Positions 18,038-27,311 of a DNA stretch of 42,443 nt are shown here, piece by piece (the stretch's first letter is position 1; every line of letters begins with the position of its first letter). The translations under genes and the position numbers were made by a program. The notes under the pieces were generated by a model. It was not told the origin of the DNA and ran no database searches. It worked only from the letters and a program-made list of their open reading frames with translations. The DNA is from Prevotella sp. (GTDB taxonomy: Bacteria; Bacteroidota; Bacteroidia; Bacteroidales; Bacteroidaceae), in the NCBI GenBank assembly GCA_022774105.1, contig JALFNY010000117.1, forward strand, positions 1 through 42,443, in the 5' to 3' direction.

Positions 18038-21000
18038 TTATTGTGCTATGATGAGTTTCTTGGTTTTTGATACGAAGTCGCTGCCGTCGCAGGAGACGCG
18101 TACTCGATACAGATAGAGGCCTCGTGAAATGCCGCTTGGGGTCCAGCGGTATGTGGTGGTGGGGCTTGTCTCAGAGAAGACATCGTCCCATTGGAGTATG
18201 TCAACGACTCTGCCTGAGGGGTCTATAATATCTATGTTGATGGTGGCTTGGCTGCCCTGCATATCGTGTGTTACATAGAATGTGGCGACATCAGTGACAG
18301 GGTTGGGAGCGACGGAGACGTCAGAGACCTCTGGCTGCATACCTTTTACCACGCGGAAGTCGAGTGATACGGTGTTGGAATTACCCAAAAGATCCCATGC
18401 CTTGAATGACAGACTGTGGCTGCCGGGTGTCAGAGTGGGGATAACGTAGTATGTCTGGCCCGTGGTATAACTGTTATTGTCAAACAAGAAGTTGTTACTC
18501 AGGTCGTAAGTCATGTCTGGTTGTTTGTCAATCACCAGTTCCATGTTGTGACCTATGGACGAACTGCTGGTGTTGATGCCGTCCTTGTCTGATATTTCTG
18601 CTACAAAGAAGGGTGTCCTTCCAACGGCATCGTTGTTGGAGAAGGTGGGACTATTGAGGTAGGCGTGTATGGAAGGGCCTACGAGGTCGTTGTTAATGTC
18701 TTCCCAACCGCTGGCTATGAAACTGCTACTTTCGCCGTTTGCGGCCATACGTTTGTCTGGGTCTATGGCATAAACGGTGATCAGACCTGTCCCATTGTCA
18801 TTGTATATGTCCCGTGGTACCTTAAAGGTGAAGGCAAACTGGCCGTCTTTCACGTTGCAGGTGCCTTTGAATAGCGTGCTGGGGCGGTCGTAATAGGTGA
18901 ACTTTTGTGTATCACTGTCAGAGGCAGGATTGTTGTTTCGGCAGGTGATAGTCTGCTTGCTGTCCATTACAAGTATGTTGGCTGTACCGTTAAAGTCTGA
19001 TACTACGGTGTTGTCGGAGCCTCTTCGTACTATGTGTCCACGTACATTGACAGTGCTGTTGCCTTTTATGGAACAGGTTTCGGTGGTGCTTGTCTCGTTG
19101 ATGTAGTCTATTACAACGGAGTCTTTGGGCAGTGCCAGGCGCATTGCTGGGTCACCAATGATGGTGTAATGATGTTTGTTGATACTCATATCACCTGTTG
19201 ATGGCCCGTTTTTTACAAGGTCATTTTTTGCGAGACGCATGGCTTCGCCGATGGTTAGAGGGTTACCCTCGCTGTCATATTCAAGTGCGTGTTTCATGAA
19301 CGCCTTGTCCATCTTCGTGTTGTCGCTCTCATATACGGTTCTGACAGTGCCTATAAATGCTATGGCTCCGCCTGAAGCGTTGAGTAATGCGGTCTCGCCG
19401 AGGGTGTTTGTTGTAGCGTCAAAGGGGACAGTCTCGCAGCCGGCGGTGAACCAGAGGGAGTAATTCGTACCCTTGAAGTTGGCAAAGTCTGACAAAACAA
19501 GCAGTTTCTCGTGTGACAGCAGCACCCAGGAGGCGTGTCCGCCGTAGTTCATTATTAGTGCACCGTCATTCTGTTGTTTCTTTATCGTGGCTGTAGCATC
19601 GGGGTATGTGTTTCCAGCAGAGGTGCTTTTGAGTTCGTATGCATCGAGCATTACCTTCTTGACGTTATAGCCTCTCGCACTGTTTATTATGTTATCAGCA
19701 TTGGCGTTGATGTTGGCCATGTGGCTGTTGTAGTCTCCGTCATCGCCGATGAACATGATTTCGTTTTGCCATGAGCCGGCAGGTGATGATGTTATGTAGT
19801 GTATTATCTTGTCAACTACGGCCTTTGCGTCACTTGTTTGGGTAACAGGTATTCTGCCTACGGATACGTCGAACTGCAAATTGGTGTCTGTTCCCTCGTT
19901 GCTGTCAGTGTGTATTGCCATGTTGTCTTGCAGCACTGTGATGTAGTCGTCTGCCGCTATGCTCTTGGGTGAGTAGTAGGAGTTCTCTGTTTCATAGCAT
20001 AGCAGGTAGTCATCAGGTGAGTATTTGGTCGAGGTGAGGGTCAACATACGGTTGTCCCATACGGCATCACCAAACAATAATACGTGTTTCGGTATGTCCT
20101 TGCTGTCTGTTGCCCTGTCATGGAGCATCTTGAGGTAACGTTTGTATGCTGCCATGTCAGGTGTACCACTTGAGAATTCGTTGTATAACTCATCGGCGGG
20201 AATGACGCGTGCGCTCATGCCATCGTACTGCCTGTGACATTCGGCGAGCCTTTCTGCCTGTTCTTTAAGTTTCTGTGAGGTGGGGATTATGATAATAATG
20301 TCGGCTGATGTGTCGGCATGGTGATTCTGATTGGTTATGTTTTTGTAGTATTGTGCTACGGGATAGTTGCCGGATGCGAGTGGGGCAGGGGTGGCAGGTG
20401 TGTCGAAACAGGCTGAGACATAGTCCAGTCTGAGGGTTGATGACGCACCGATGGCATTGATGACAACGGGTATATGTGCCACACCTGTGCTGGCATCGGT
20501 GTAGGGTGTGAGGTCGTTGATGGTGAAAGATGCTGTTTTTACGCCTGCTTTATAGTATTCCCCGAAAGAGAATGAGCCGTTGCTCTCCTTGTCTGCGCAG
20601 GTTATGCGGTATGTTGCTGCTGCTCCTGCAGAGACTGCTACCTGTATGTTTGCGGTGCTGTTACCTGCTGGTATCTCCACGTTGACGGTCATTGGTGCGC
20701 TTGATGTGATGGCCGTTCCGTCAAAAAGGTTACGCCCCATCTCTGCCCATGCGTACTTATCGTTTTCGTATAGGTAGTGATGTGCATCGGGAGAACTGGT
20801 CACTTGTTGCAGTAGTTCTCCTTCTGAACAACTCAGTGGGGTATCGGTTGCTTCGGTGATGAAGTAATACCCGTAGTCAGAGAAGAAGTTGCGGTTACGC
20901 CTTACGGCTGTGTTCGTGTCCCAGGAGACAGGGCCTTGTGCATAGAAATACTTTACTCCGCCCACTGTGCAGGTCGCTATTTCTTTTAGATCATCGTGTT

Positions 21001-21631
21001 CTCGGAGGTAATCCTGTGTCAATCGGTCTGGTATCAGTGCGCCTCCGTAGCCATATACCTTTACTTTTGACAGGTCAGAGAAGCCTGCCTGTCGTATTAT
21101 ATCGGCTGTGAGTTGGTGTATTCCTGTTGTTGTTACGCGTATTTTTGCCCATGCTCCCTCACGGAGTACGGAGTTGTCGGCGTATGTCTGTGTGTTCTCC
21201 GTGGAGCGAGTGCTTGTATATGTCGTGGCTGCTGCGCTGGCAATGACGTCTGGCATGAACGAGTTGATGAAACAAAGACGGTCGTTGTGTGTTACAATCG
21301 GTGTGAGTTCCATGCGGAGTGTACCGTTCTTGCGTTCCTGATATGTTGTCAGTGTCATCTTAGGAGTGTTGGGAGCGGTGTTCTTTCCGGTCCGTTTACG
21401 GTACGCCTTGCGTTGCTTTCTGGTCAGCGGGGTGTATTCTGGATAAAGTAGTTTGACAGTGTACAGTGAGTCCTGATAGCCCTCTGGTAGTGTGATATAG
21501 TGTGAGATCTTGGGCAATATGGTGTCAATCCGCATCTGTGATGATGTGAGGTCAACAAAATCATGTGCTGCCGCCGTTGTGTTCAGCAGCAGTGACGTTA
21601 CCAGTCCCGTTATGATCTGTTGTTTCCGCAT
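18038..21631 (-). CDS. porU: Type IX secretion system sortase PorU (C25 gingipain-like) with C-terminal T9SS sorting domain
   Basis: C25-like fold regions (LLFGDAVWDNR, DISVGRIPVTQ-like, NYGGHASWVLLSHEKL, WFTAGCETVPFD) and CTD-like tail (VAPNPVTDVATFYV...GLYLYRVRV). Confidence 0.88.
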   Translation of the reverse strand: MRKQQIITGLVTSLLLNTTAAAHDFVDLTSSQMRIDTILPKISHYITLPEGYQDSLYTVKLLYPEYTPLTRKQRKAYRKRTGKNTAPNTPKMTLTTYQERKNGTLRMELTPIVTHNDRLCFINSFMPDVIASAAATTYTSTRSTENTQTYADNSVLREGAWAKIRVTTTGIHQLTADIIRQAGFSDLSKVKVYGYGGALIPDRLTQDYLREHDDLKEIATCTVGGVKYFYAQGPVSWDTNTAVRRNRNFFSDYGYYFITEATDTPLSCSEGELLQQVTSSPDAHHYLYENDKYAWAEMGRNLFDGTAITSSAPMTVNVEIPAGNSTANIQVAVSAGAAATYRITCADKESNGSFSFGEYYKAGVKTASFTINDLTPYTDASTGVAHIPVVINAIGASSTLRLDYVSACFDTPATPAPLASGNYPVAQYYKNITNQNHHADTSADIIIIIPTSQKLKEQAERLAECHRQYDGMSARVIPADELYNEFSSGTPDMAAYKRYLKMLHDRATDSKDIPKHVLLFGDAVWDNRMLTLTSTKYSPDDYLLCYETENSYYSPKSIAADDYITVLQDNMAIHTDSNEGTDTNLQFDVSVGRIPVTQTSDAKAVVDKIIHYITSSPAGSWQNEIMFIGDDGDYNSHMANINANADNIINSARGYNVKKVMLDAYELKSTSAGNTYPDATATIKKQQNDGALIMNYGGHASWVLLSHEKLLVLSDFANFKGTNYSLWFTAGCETVPFDATTNTLGETALLNASGGAIAFIGTVRTVYESDNTKMDKAFMKHALEYDSEGNPLTIGEAMRLAKNDLVKNGPSTGDMSINKHHYTIIGDPAMRLALPKDSVVIDYINETSTTETCSIKGNSTVNVRGHIVRRGSDNTVVSDFNGTANILVMDSKQTITCRNNNPASDSDTQKFTYYDRPSTLFKGTCNVKDGQFAFTFKVPRDIYNDNGTGLITVYAIDPDKRMAANGESSSFIASGWEDINNDLVGPSIHAYLNSPTFSNNDAVGRTPFFVAEISDKDGINTSSSSIGHNMELVIDKQPDMTYDLSNNFLFDNNSYTTGQTYYVIPTLTPGSHSLSFKAWDLLGNSNTVSLDFRVVKGMQPEVSDVSVAPNPVTDVATFYVTHDMQGSQATINIDIIDPSGRVVDILQWDDVFSETSPTTTYRWTPSGISRGLYLYRVRVSCDGSDFVSKTKKLIIAQ

Positions 21632-21714
21632 TGTCGTTACAAGTGTGTTTAATCTTCGTTTACTCTCCGTCTGTCATGTGTTCGAGGCTTGTCGGCGTGT
21701 TTCTCTGCCTCTTG

Positions 21715-22362
21715 TTATCTGCACCAGAAGTCAAGAACCTTGTCTTCTTCGAGGTATCCTTCAAGGTGATCGTTGATGTTTACTGGCCCGACTCCTGCTG
21801 GAGTGCCGGTATATAGCAGGTCGCCTGTCTTGAGAGTGAAGAACGTTGAGATATAGGTTATGAGGCGGTCTATGCTTGCCAGCATGTCGCAGGTGCAGCC
21901 TTCCTGTCTGCGTTCGCCGTTGATGTCAAGGGAGAAACGTATTCCTCTCATGTCTTTGAACCTTTCCTTACTGACCCATTTGCCTATTACGGCTGCTCCG
22001 TCAAAGCCCTTTGCTATTTCCCACGGTTGTCCTTCTTCGCGTAATCTTTTCTGGAGGTCGCGGGCGGTGAAGTCTATTCCAACTGTCACTGCATCGTAGT
22101 ATCGGTGTGCGAACTGCTCTGGGATGTTCTTGCCGAGGCGTGATATGCGCACTACAAGTTCTGTTTCGTAGTCTATTCTGCCGAGGTGGTCGGGTATAAA
22201 GAATGGTTTTCCGTCCTTGATGAGTGAGGAGTCTGCCTTGGTGAATATCACTGGGTCACGTTGTCTGTCATCGTCAGCGTGGCCAACGCCCTGTTGTAAT
22301 AACGTATTTTTTATTTCTTTATTGTGTAGGGCATAGTTCATGCCCACTGCAAATATTTTCAT
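21715..22362 (-). CDS. Fumarylacetoacetate hydrolase family protein
   Basis: YETELVVRISRLGKNIPEQFAHRYYDAVTVGIDFTARDLQ; GDLLYTGTPAGVGPV. Confidence 0.9.
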   Translation of the reverse strand: MKIFAVGMNYALHNKEIKNTLLQQGVGHADDDRQRDPVIFTKADSSLIKDGKPFFIPDHLGRIDYETELVVRISRLGKNIPEQFAHRYYDAVTVGIDFTARDLQKRLREEGQPWEIAKGFDGAAVIGKWVSKERFKDMRGIRFSLDINGERRQEGCTCDMLASIDRLITYISTFFTLKTGDLLYTGTPAGVGPVNINDHLEGYLEEDKVLDFWCR

Positions 22363-22375
22363 ATGATGAAAAAAA

Positions 22376-22458
22376 GTTATAAGTTATGGTGTTAGGTTGT
22401 AGGTCTTTTGAGCGGTAGTGGCTCTTGAACCTATAACTTATAAGCCATAACTTATAAC
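22376..22458. repeat. Palindromic intergenic element (perfect 14-bp arms, 55-nt loop)
   Basis: GTTATAAGTTATGG (22376-22389) and CCATAACTTATAAC (22445-22458). Confidence 0.75.
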
Positions 22459-22546
22459 CGTTAGGTTGTGCCGTTGGGGGCAGACCGTGGCTTTTTGTAT
22501 TGCTGTATGGCCCTTGCCCTTCGACGGGTAATATGTTATTCTTCTA

Positions 22547-23539
22547 TTAGTCTGCCTGAAGTGAGAAACGCTTGAAGTCAATTACCGTCAGTTCCTTGTC
22601 TGCTGCTTTGAGGTAATCGGCAACAGACATCTTGCTATCCTGTATGAATTCCTGGTTCAACAGGCATGAGTCCTTGAAGAACTTGTTAAGACGGCCCTTG
22701 GCAATGTTCTGTATCATTGCTTCAGGAAGGTTTGCTGCCTTCTCTTCTGAGGTCTTTGCTATGATTTCTTTTGCTTTCTCTACGTCCTCAGCGGTTATCC
22801 ATCCCTTGTCAACGTTAGACTTCATGTGGTCTTCTGAGTCAACGTGTGCAGGGTTGATGCCGGCTTTTTTCAGTGCGTTTTCTACTGCTTTCTGAACCTG
22901 CTCCTGCTTTGTTTTCTCTATTGCGACCTTTATTTCCTCGTCTATTATTGCCTGTGGCACAGATTCCTGGTTAAGGGCTACTGGCTTCATGGCTGCTACC
23001 TGCATTGCTACAGCGTGTGCCTGCTCTTCTGCTGGCTTGTTGGTCTGTACCATGGTGCAGAGTACGTTCTTGTTCATGTGGTTGTAAACAGATACGTTCT
23101 GGCCTTCGATGAAGAGGTAACCGTCCAGTTCCATCTTCTCGCCTGTTACGCCTGAGCGCTCTGTTATGGCTGCTGCTACTGTCAGACCGTTGGCGAGTGT
23201 CAGTTCTTTTACTGCCTCCAGGTCCTTGGCTTTTGCTGCGATAGCGGCATCGAGTATTTCCTGTGTCAGTGCGATATAGTCTGCTCCGTTAGCCACGAAG
23301 TCTGTTTCACACTTCAGGGCAATCATTGCTGCGAAGCCGTCCACGGCCTTTACGAGTACGCAACCGTTTGATGTCTCGCGGTCACCACGTTTTGCTGCGA
23401 TAGCCTGTCCGCGCTCGCGGAGTATCTCCTTGGCGCGGTCCATGTCGCCGTCAGCTTCTGTCAGAGCTTTCTTTACGTCAGCAAGACCTGCGCCAGTCAT
23501 AGTGCGCAGTGTCTTGATGCTTTCCATTGTTATAGCCAT
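22547..23539 (-). CDS. tsf: Translation elongation factor Ts
   Basis: ESIKTLRTMTGAGLADVKKALTEADGDMDRAKEILRERG; downstream of rpsB. Confidence 0.95.
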   Translation of the reverse strand: MAITMESIKTLRTMTGAGLADVKKALTEADGDMDRAKEILRERGQAIAAKRGDRETSNGCVLVKAVDGFAAMIALKCETDFVANGADYIALTQEILDAAIAAKAKDLEAVKELTLANGLTVAAAITERSGVTGEKMELDGYLFIEGQNVSVYNHMNKNVLCTMVQTNKPAEEQAHAVAMQVAAMKPVALNQESVPQAIIDEEIKVAIEKTKQEQVQKAVENALKKAGINPAHVDSEDHMKSNVDKGWITAEDVEKAKEIIAKTSEEKAANLPEAMIQNIAKGRLNKFFKDSCLLNQEFIQDSKMSVADYLKAADKELTVIDFKRFSLQAD

Positions 23540-23649
23540 TGTGTGTTTTAATGTTTGTGGTTTGTTTATCCAGAAGCCCTGTTGTCCGTCTGTCTTGGCC
23601 ATTGTCTTGGCGTGATAGTCCGGGCAACAGGACTGCTGTTCTGTTTGTT

Positions 23650-24402
23650 TTATTCAGCGGTAGCCTTTGGCTGGTCCTCCTGCTGTGCGGCAGCTTTCTC
23701 GTCTGCCTTCTCTATCTTGCGCTCTTGAAGACCCTCGTTGATAGCGTCGCAGCATGCTGAGAGTATCACTTCTACTGAGTCTTTTGCGTCATCGTTGGCT
23801 GGTATAGCGAAGTCCACCTTGTTTGGGTCAGCGTTTGTGTCAACGATACCGAATACTGGTATGCCGAGACGGTGTGCTTCTTTTACTGCGATGTGCTCCT
23901 TCTCAACGTCAACAACGAAGATAGCAGATGGAAGACGTGTCAAGTCTGCTATTGAACCGAGGTTCTTCTCCAGCTTTGCACGCTGACGTGAGATCTGCAG
24001 GAGCTCACGCTTTGAGAGGTTGCTGTATGTGCCGTCAGCGGTAAGTTTGTCTATGTTCGCCATTTTCTTTATGGCCTTACGTATTGTCTGGAAGTTGGTG
24101 AGCATACCACCAGCCCAGCGTTCGTTGATGTAAGGCATGTTAACGCTCTGTGCCTTCTCGGCAATCACGTCCTTAGCTTGTTTTTTAGTAGCAACGAACA
24201 GTATCTTCTTACCTTGTTTGGCGATGTTCTTCAGAGCCTCAGAAGCCTCGTCTATCTTTACGACCGTCTTGTGGAGGTCTATGATGTGTATGCCGTTACG
24301 CTCCATAAAGATGTAGGGAGCCATGGCAGGATTCCACTTGCGACGGAGGTGGCCAAAGTGACAGCCAGCCTGAAGTAACTGATCAAAATTAGTTCTTGAC
24401 AT
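23650..24402 (-). CDS. rpsB: 30S ribosomal protein S2
   Basis: LLQAGCHFGHLRRKWNPAMAPYIFMERNGIHIIDLHKT. Confidence 0.96.
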   Translation of the reverse strand: MSRTNFDQLLQAGCHFGHLRRKWNPAMAPYIFMERNGIHIIDLHKTVVKIDEASEALKNIAKQGKKILFVATKKQAKDVIAEKAQSVNMPYINERWAGGMLTNFQTIRKAIKKMANIDKLTADGTYSNLSKRELLQISRQRAKLEKNLGSIADLTRLPSAIFVVDVEKEHIAVKEAHRLGIPVFGIVDTNADPNKVDFAIPANDDAKDSVEVILSACCDAINEGLQERKIEKADEKAAAQQEDQPKATAE

Positions 24403-24662
24403 TGTCTTTTTTCTTTTTTGTGGTCTTTTGTCGGGTGATGGCGTTGTGTCTTTTTTGTTATGGTGTGTTGCCTTCCCTCCTGTTGACCTGTTTGTTTACT
24501 TTCTTTTTAATTCTTTTTTGTTAGAATCAGCCTGCGGGTAGCCTATACCTATTTATATATTGTATGGTGTAGAGTCTGGCAGGTTTAGATGCTAAACAGT
24601 TTTTGCGGCGCTGCTCCTGTGTTATGTGTGGTGTAGCGTCCGCTTTGTTCCGTTCCCAATGA

Positions 24663-25049
24663 TTAACGTTTAGAGAACTGGAAGCGACGACGTGCCTTTG
24701 GCTGACCTGGCTTCTTACGCTCTACCTTACGTGAATCGCGTGTTAGGAAGCCCTGTGTCTTCAGTGCCTTCTTGTCTTCTGCGTCAACCTTTACCAGTGC
24801 GCGTGCTATAGCGAGGCGCAGAGCCTGGCTCTGACCGGTGAAACCACCGCCGTTGAGGTTAGCCTTGATGTCGTACTTCTCTGCTACTTCAAGGAGTTCC
24901 AATGGCTGCTTTACTACGTACTGTAGTATTGCTGATGGGAAATATTCTGTGAGATCTACCTTGTTGATAGTTATCTTGCCGGTGCCCTCTGAGAGATATA
25001 CACGAGCGATAGCGCTCTTGCGACGACCGATTGCGTTTATTACTTCCAT
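24663..25049 (-). CDS. rpsI: 30S ribosomal protein S9
   Basis: INAIGRRKSAIARVYL ... DSRKVERKKPGQPKARRRFQFSKR. Confidence 0.96.
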   Translation of the reverse strand: MEVINAIGRRKSAIARVYLSEGTGKITINKVDLTEYFPSAILQYVVKQPLELLEVAEKYDIKANLNGGGFTGQSQALRLAIARALVKVDAEDKKALKTQGFLTRDSRKVERKKPGQPKARRRFQFSKR

Positions 25050-25066
25050 GTTATGTATATCTTTTA

Positions 25067-25528
25067 TTATTTGTACTGATTGATGTCGATAGCCTTAGGC
25101 TTCTGTGCCTCGTGCTTATGCTCTGTGCCCTCATATACGTAGAGGTTCTTCAGGATAGAGCGACCGAGTGGGCCTTTGGGCAGCATACCTTTTACGGCGT
25201 GGCGCAGTATCCTCTCGCAACCGTCGTTTTTCTTACGTAATTGTGCGGGAGTGTTGAAACGCTGACCGCCGGGATAGCCGGTGTAACGTGTGTAAACCTT
25301 GTCTGTCTCCTTTTTACCCGTGAAGACAATCTTGTCTGCATTGATGATGATTACGTTGTCGCCGCAGTCAACGTGCGGTGTGAAGGTTGGCTTGTACTTA
25401 CCACGAAGCAACTTTGCCACTTTTGAAGCGAGGCGGCCTACTACCTGGTCTGAGGCGTCAATGACTACCCACTCCTTCTTCGCAGTCTCCTTGTTAACGG
25501 AGATTGTCTTGTAACTTAAAGTGTTCAT
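25067..25528 (-). CDS. rplM: 50S ribosomal protein L13
   Basis: MNTLSYKTISVNKETAKKEWVVIDASDQVVGRLASKVAKLLRGK; start corrected from ORF start 25585. Confidence 0.96.
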   Translation of the reverse strand: MNTLSYKTISVNKETAKKEWVVIDASDQVVGRLASKVAKLLRGKYKPTFTPHVDCGDNVIIINADKIVFTGKKETDKVYTRYTGYPGGQRFNTPAQLRKKNDGCERILRHAVKGMLPKGPLGRSILKNLYVYEGTEHKHEAQKPKAIDINQYK

Positions 25529-25660
25529 TCTTAACTTTAATAATTTTATTACTACTAAAAAACATTGTTTTCGGGGCGGATTCACTAACCACCGGCGTGG
25601 CCAAACGCACGGCTATTAACACCGTCACCCGTAGGGCTCTAAGTGCGCCCTGAATAATCG
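25529..25660 (-). ncRNA. Structured rplM 5' leader, candidate L13-bacteroidia-type ribosomal protein leader
   Basis: Long GC-rich leader between a TAATTTTG promoter and the rplM start in AT-rich surroundings; complementary ends GGGCG...CGCCC and internal GGGC/GCCC pairing. Confidence 0.6.
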
Positions 25661-25665
25661 GTCCG

Positions 25666-25673
25666 CAAAATTA
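25666..25673 (-). promoter_or_regulatory. -7 element TAATTTTG of the rplM operon
   Basis: CAAAATTA on +, followed upstream by a T/A tract. Confidence 0.55.
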
Positions 25674-25776
25674 CTCATTTTTTTTCATTTATATATAACT
25701 AATGATTCGTAAGTGTTGCATATTTATGATTATTTAACATACAAGATATGTCCTGATAATTATTTTGTAACGCTGC

Positions 25777-25857
25777 AATCGGGTGCTGATTACACTGCAA
25801 ACAGCACCTGATTGCGGTGTAAAAGGGTGCTAATTACTTTTCAATCAGGTGCTGTTT
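25777..25857. repeat. 22-bp-period dyad repeat cassette, copy 3 (4 units)
   Basis: AATCGGGTGCTGATT (25777), AAACAGCACCTGATT (25799), AAAAGGGTGCTAATT (25821), AATCAGGTGCTGTTT (25843); exact 22-bp spacing. Confidence 0.9.
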
Positions 25858-25992
25858 GCTGAGGGTGTCGTTGGCTTTCGTAAGGTATAGAGAATGTCGG
25901 CAGTGGTTGGGTTGTACGTAAGTCGCAGAGAGTGTGTTGGTTATCAGTTATAGGATAACATTATAAGGGATAGATTGCAATGGTGTAAAAAT

Positions 25993-26076
25993 AGGTTGGA
26001 GGTTGTATTACGTAACCCAAAGCCTCACAATCCACAACCCAAAACCTCGCGCCCTTCAATCTACAACCTTCCTAAT
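25993..26076. repeat. Strand-skewed intergenic element with AGGTT/AACCT words
   Basis: AGGTTGGAGGTTGTA then A/C-rich TAACCCAAAGCCTCACAATCCACAACCCAAAACCT...TACAACCTTCCTAAT. Confidence 0.55.
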
Positions 26077-27070
26077 CTCTCTCCTTCTTGTCTGTTAATG
26101 TGGTCATAACCCAGCCGTAAATGCCGAGCAGGGCAACGAGAAGCGTCTGCACGCTGTGCACCACAAGAACGAAGTACAGTGCTGGCATCTCCGCCACACC
26201 GTACAGTATCATCATTGTTTTGACGGCGAAATGCCATGAGCCAGCACCGTTCGGCGTTGGCACAAGCACGGCAATAGAGCCTACAATGAACGTTACCATG
26301 GCGCAGGTTATACCCAGTCCTGCTGTGGCTTCAAAGCAGAAGAAGGTGAGGTAGTAGTGAAGAAAGTACGATGCCCATATAGCAATGCTGTAAAAAAGGA
26401 ACAATGGCACGTTGCGCACGTTCCTTAACGACATTACTCCGTCACGCAGTCCGTGGACGGTAGCCTTTACACGGTCGTAGAAAGCCAGTTTCTTGCGGAA
26501 TATGTAGAAGCCGAAAAGGGTGGACAAGGCACATATCAGTGTCACGATATACCCCGTGCCAGAGAACATTCCGAGCACCCCCATGAGGTTATCAAGCCGT
26601 GTGCCTGTCTTGGAGAAGAACGAAACAAACACCGGCATCTGCAACAACAGTACGAGAAGCGTTATCAGCAATATTATCAGTGAGTCCACGGCACGCTCCG
26701 TAACCACCGTTCCCAAAGCCTTGGGAAAACTTGTTCCCTCCTTCCTTGCCAGCACTCCGCAACGTGTAAACTCACCTATCCTCGGCACAATCAGTGACGC
26801 TGCGTATGATATGAATATGGCATTGATGCAGGTTTGCGTCCTTGGACGCTCGCCAAGAGGCTCCAATGCCTGTTTCCATCGCCACCCACGAAACATCTGT
26901 GCCAATATGCCGAAAGGGAAAGAAGCCAGCATCCACCACCAGTTCACATCACGGCGGAGCACCTCTTTGATGGTAGCAATGTCAAAACCACGGTACATCC
27001 AATACAATATCGCACCGCCCAGAAAGATGGACAGCAACACGTTGGTGGTCTTGCGGATATAACGTCTCAT
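26072..27070 (-). CDS. Lysylphosphatidylglycerol synthase/flippase-like membrane protein (UPF0104 type)
   Basis: YWMYRGFDIATIKEVLRRDVNWWWMLASF; RIGEFTRCGVLARKEGTSFPKALGTVVTERAVD; start corrected to MRRYIRK. Confidence 0.85.
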   Translation of the reverse strand: MRRYIRKTTNVLLSIFLGGAILYWMYRGFDIATIKEVLRRDVNWWWMLASFPFGILAQMFRGWRWKQALEPLGERPRTQTCINAIFISYAASLIVPRIGEFTRCGVLARKEGTSFPKALGTVVTERAVDSLIILLITLLVLLLQMPVFVSFFSKTGTRLDNLMGVLGMFSGTGYIVTLICALSTLFGFYIFRKKLAFYDRVKATVHGLRDGVMSLRNVRNVPLFLFYSIAIWASYFLHYYLTFFCFEATAGLGITCAMVTFIVGSIAVLVPTPNGAGSWHFAVKTMMILYGVAEMPALYFVLVVHSVQTLLVALLGIYGWVMTTLTDKKERD

Positions 27071-27111
27071 TACAAAATGATGAAAAATGCAAAATGGTTG
27101 CAATTCAGGCG

Positions 27112-27119
27112 CAAAATTA
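27112..27119 (-). promoter_or_regulatory. -7 element TAATTTTG for the flippase-like gene
   Basis: CAAAATTA on +, 42 bp upstream of the start. Confidence 0.5.
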
Positions 27120-27193
27120 CTGTAATTAGATGAAATGACCAAACAATGTATAGTTTTTTTCGGTAACAGTGCCTTTTTTTCATAAAATAATTG

Positions 27194-27201
27194 TACCTTT
27201 G
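27194..27201 (+). promoter_or_regulatory. -7 element TACCTTTG for rsmA
   Basis: TACCTTTG upstream of rsmA in a short divergent gap. Confidence 0.6.
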
Positions 27202-27311
27202 CCATGATATTATAGGGGCAGGCTCCCTGTCAGCCACTCATGGCGGCGGGAACAGAGAACGTTGGTAGCAGAACAACGCCCATGTGGTATAACAGAGAAA
27301 TACACCATACG

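Noticed and set aside
24403-24662. tRNA gene in the rpsI-rpsB spacer
   Set aside because: Some bacteria carry tRNAs near ribosomal genes, but I could not find a cloverleaf or T-loop GTTCRA motif here.
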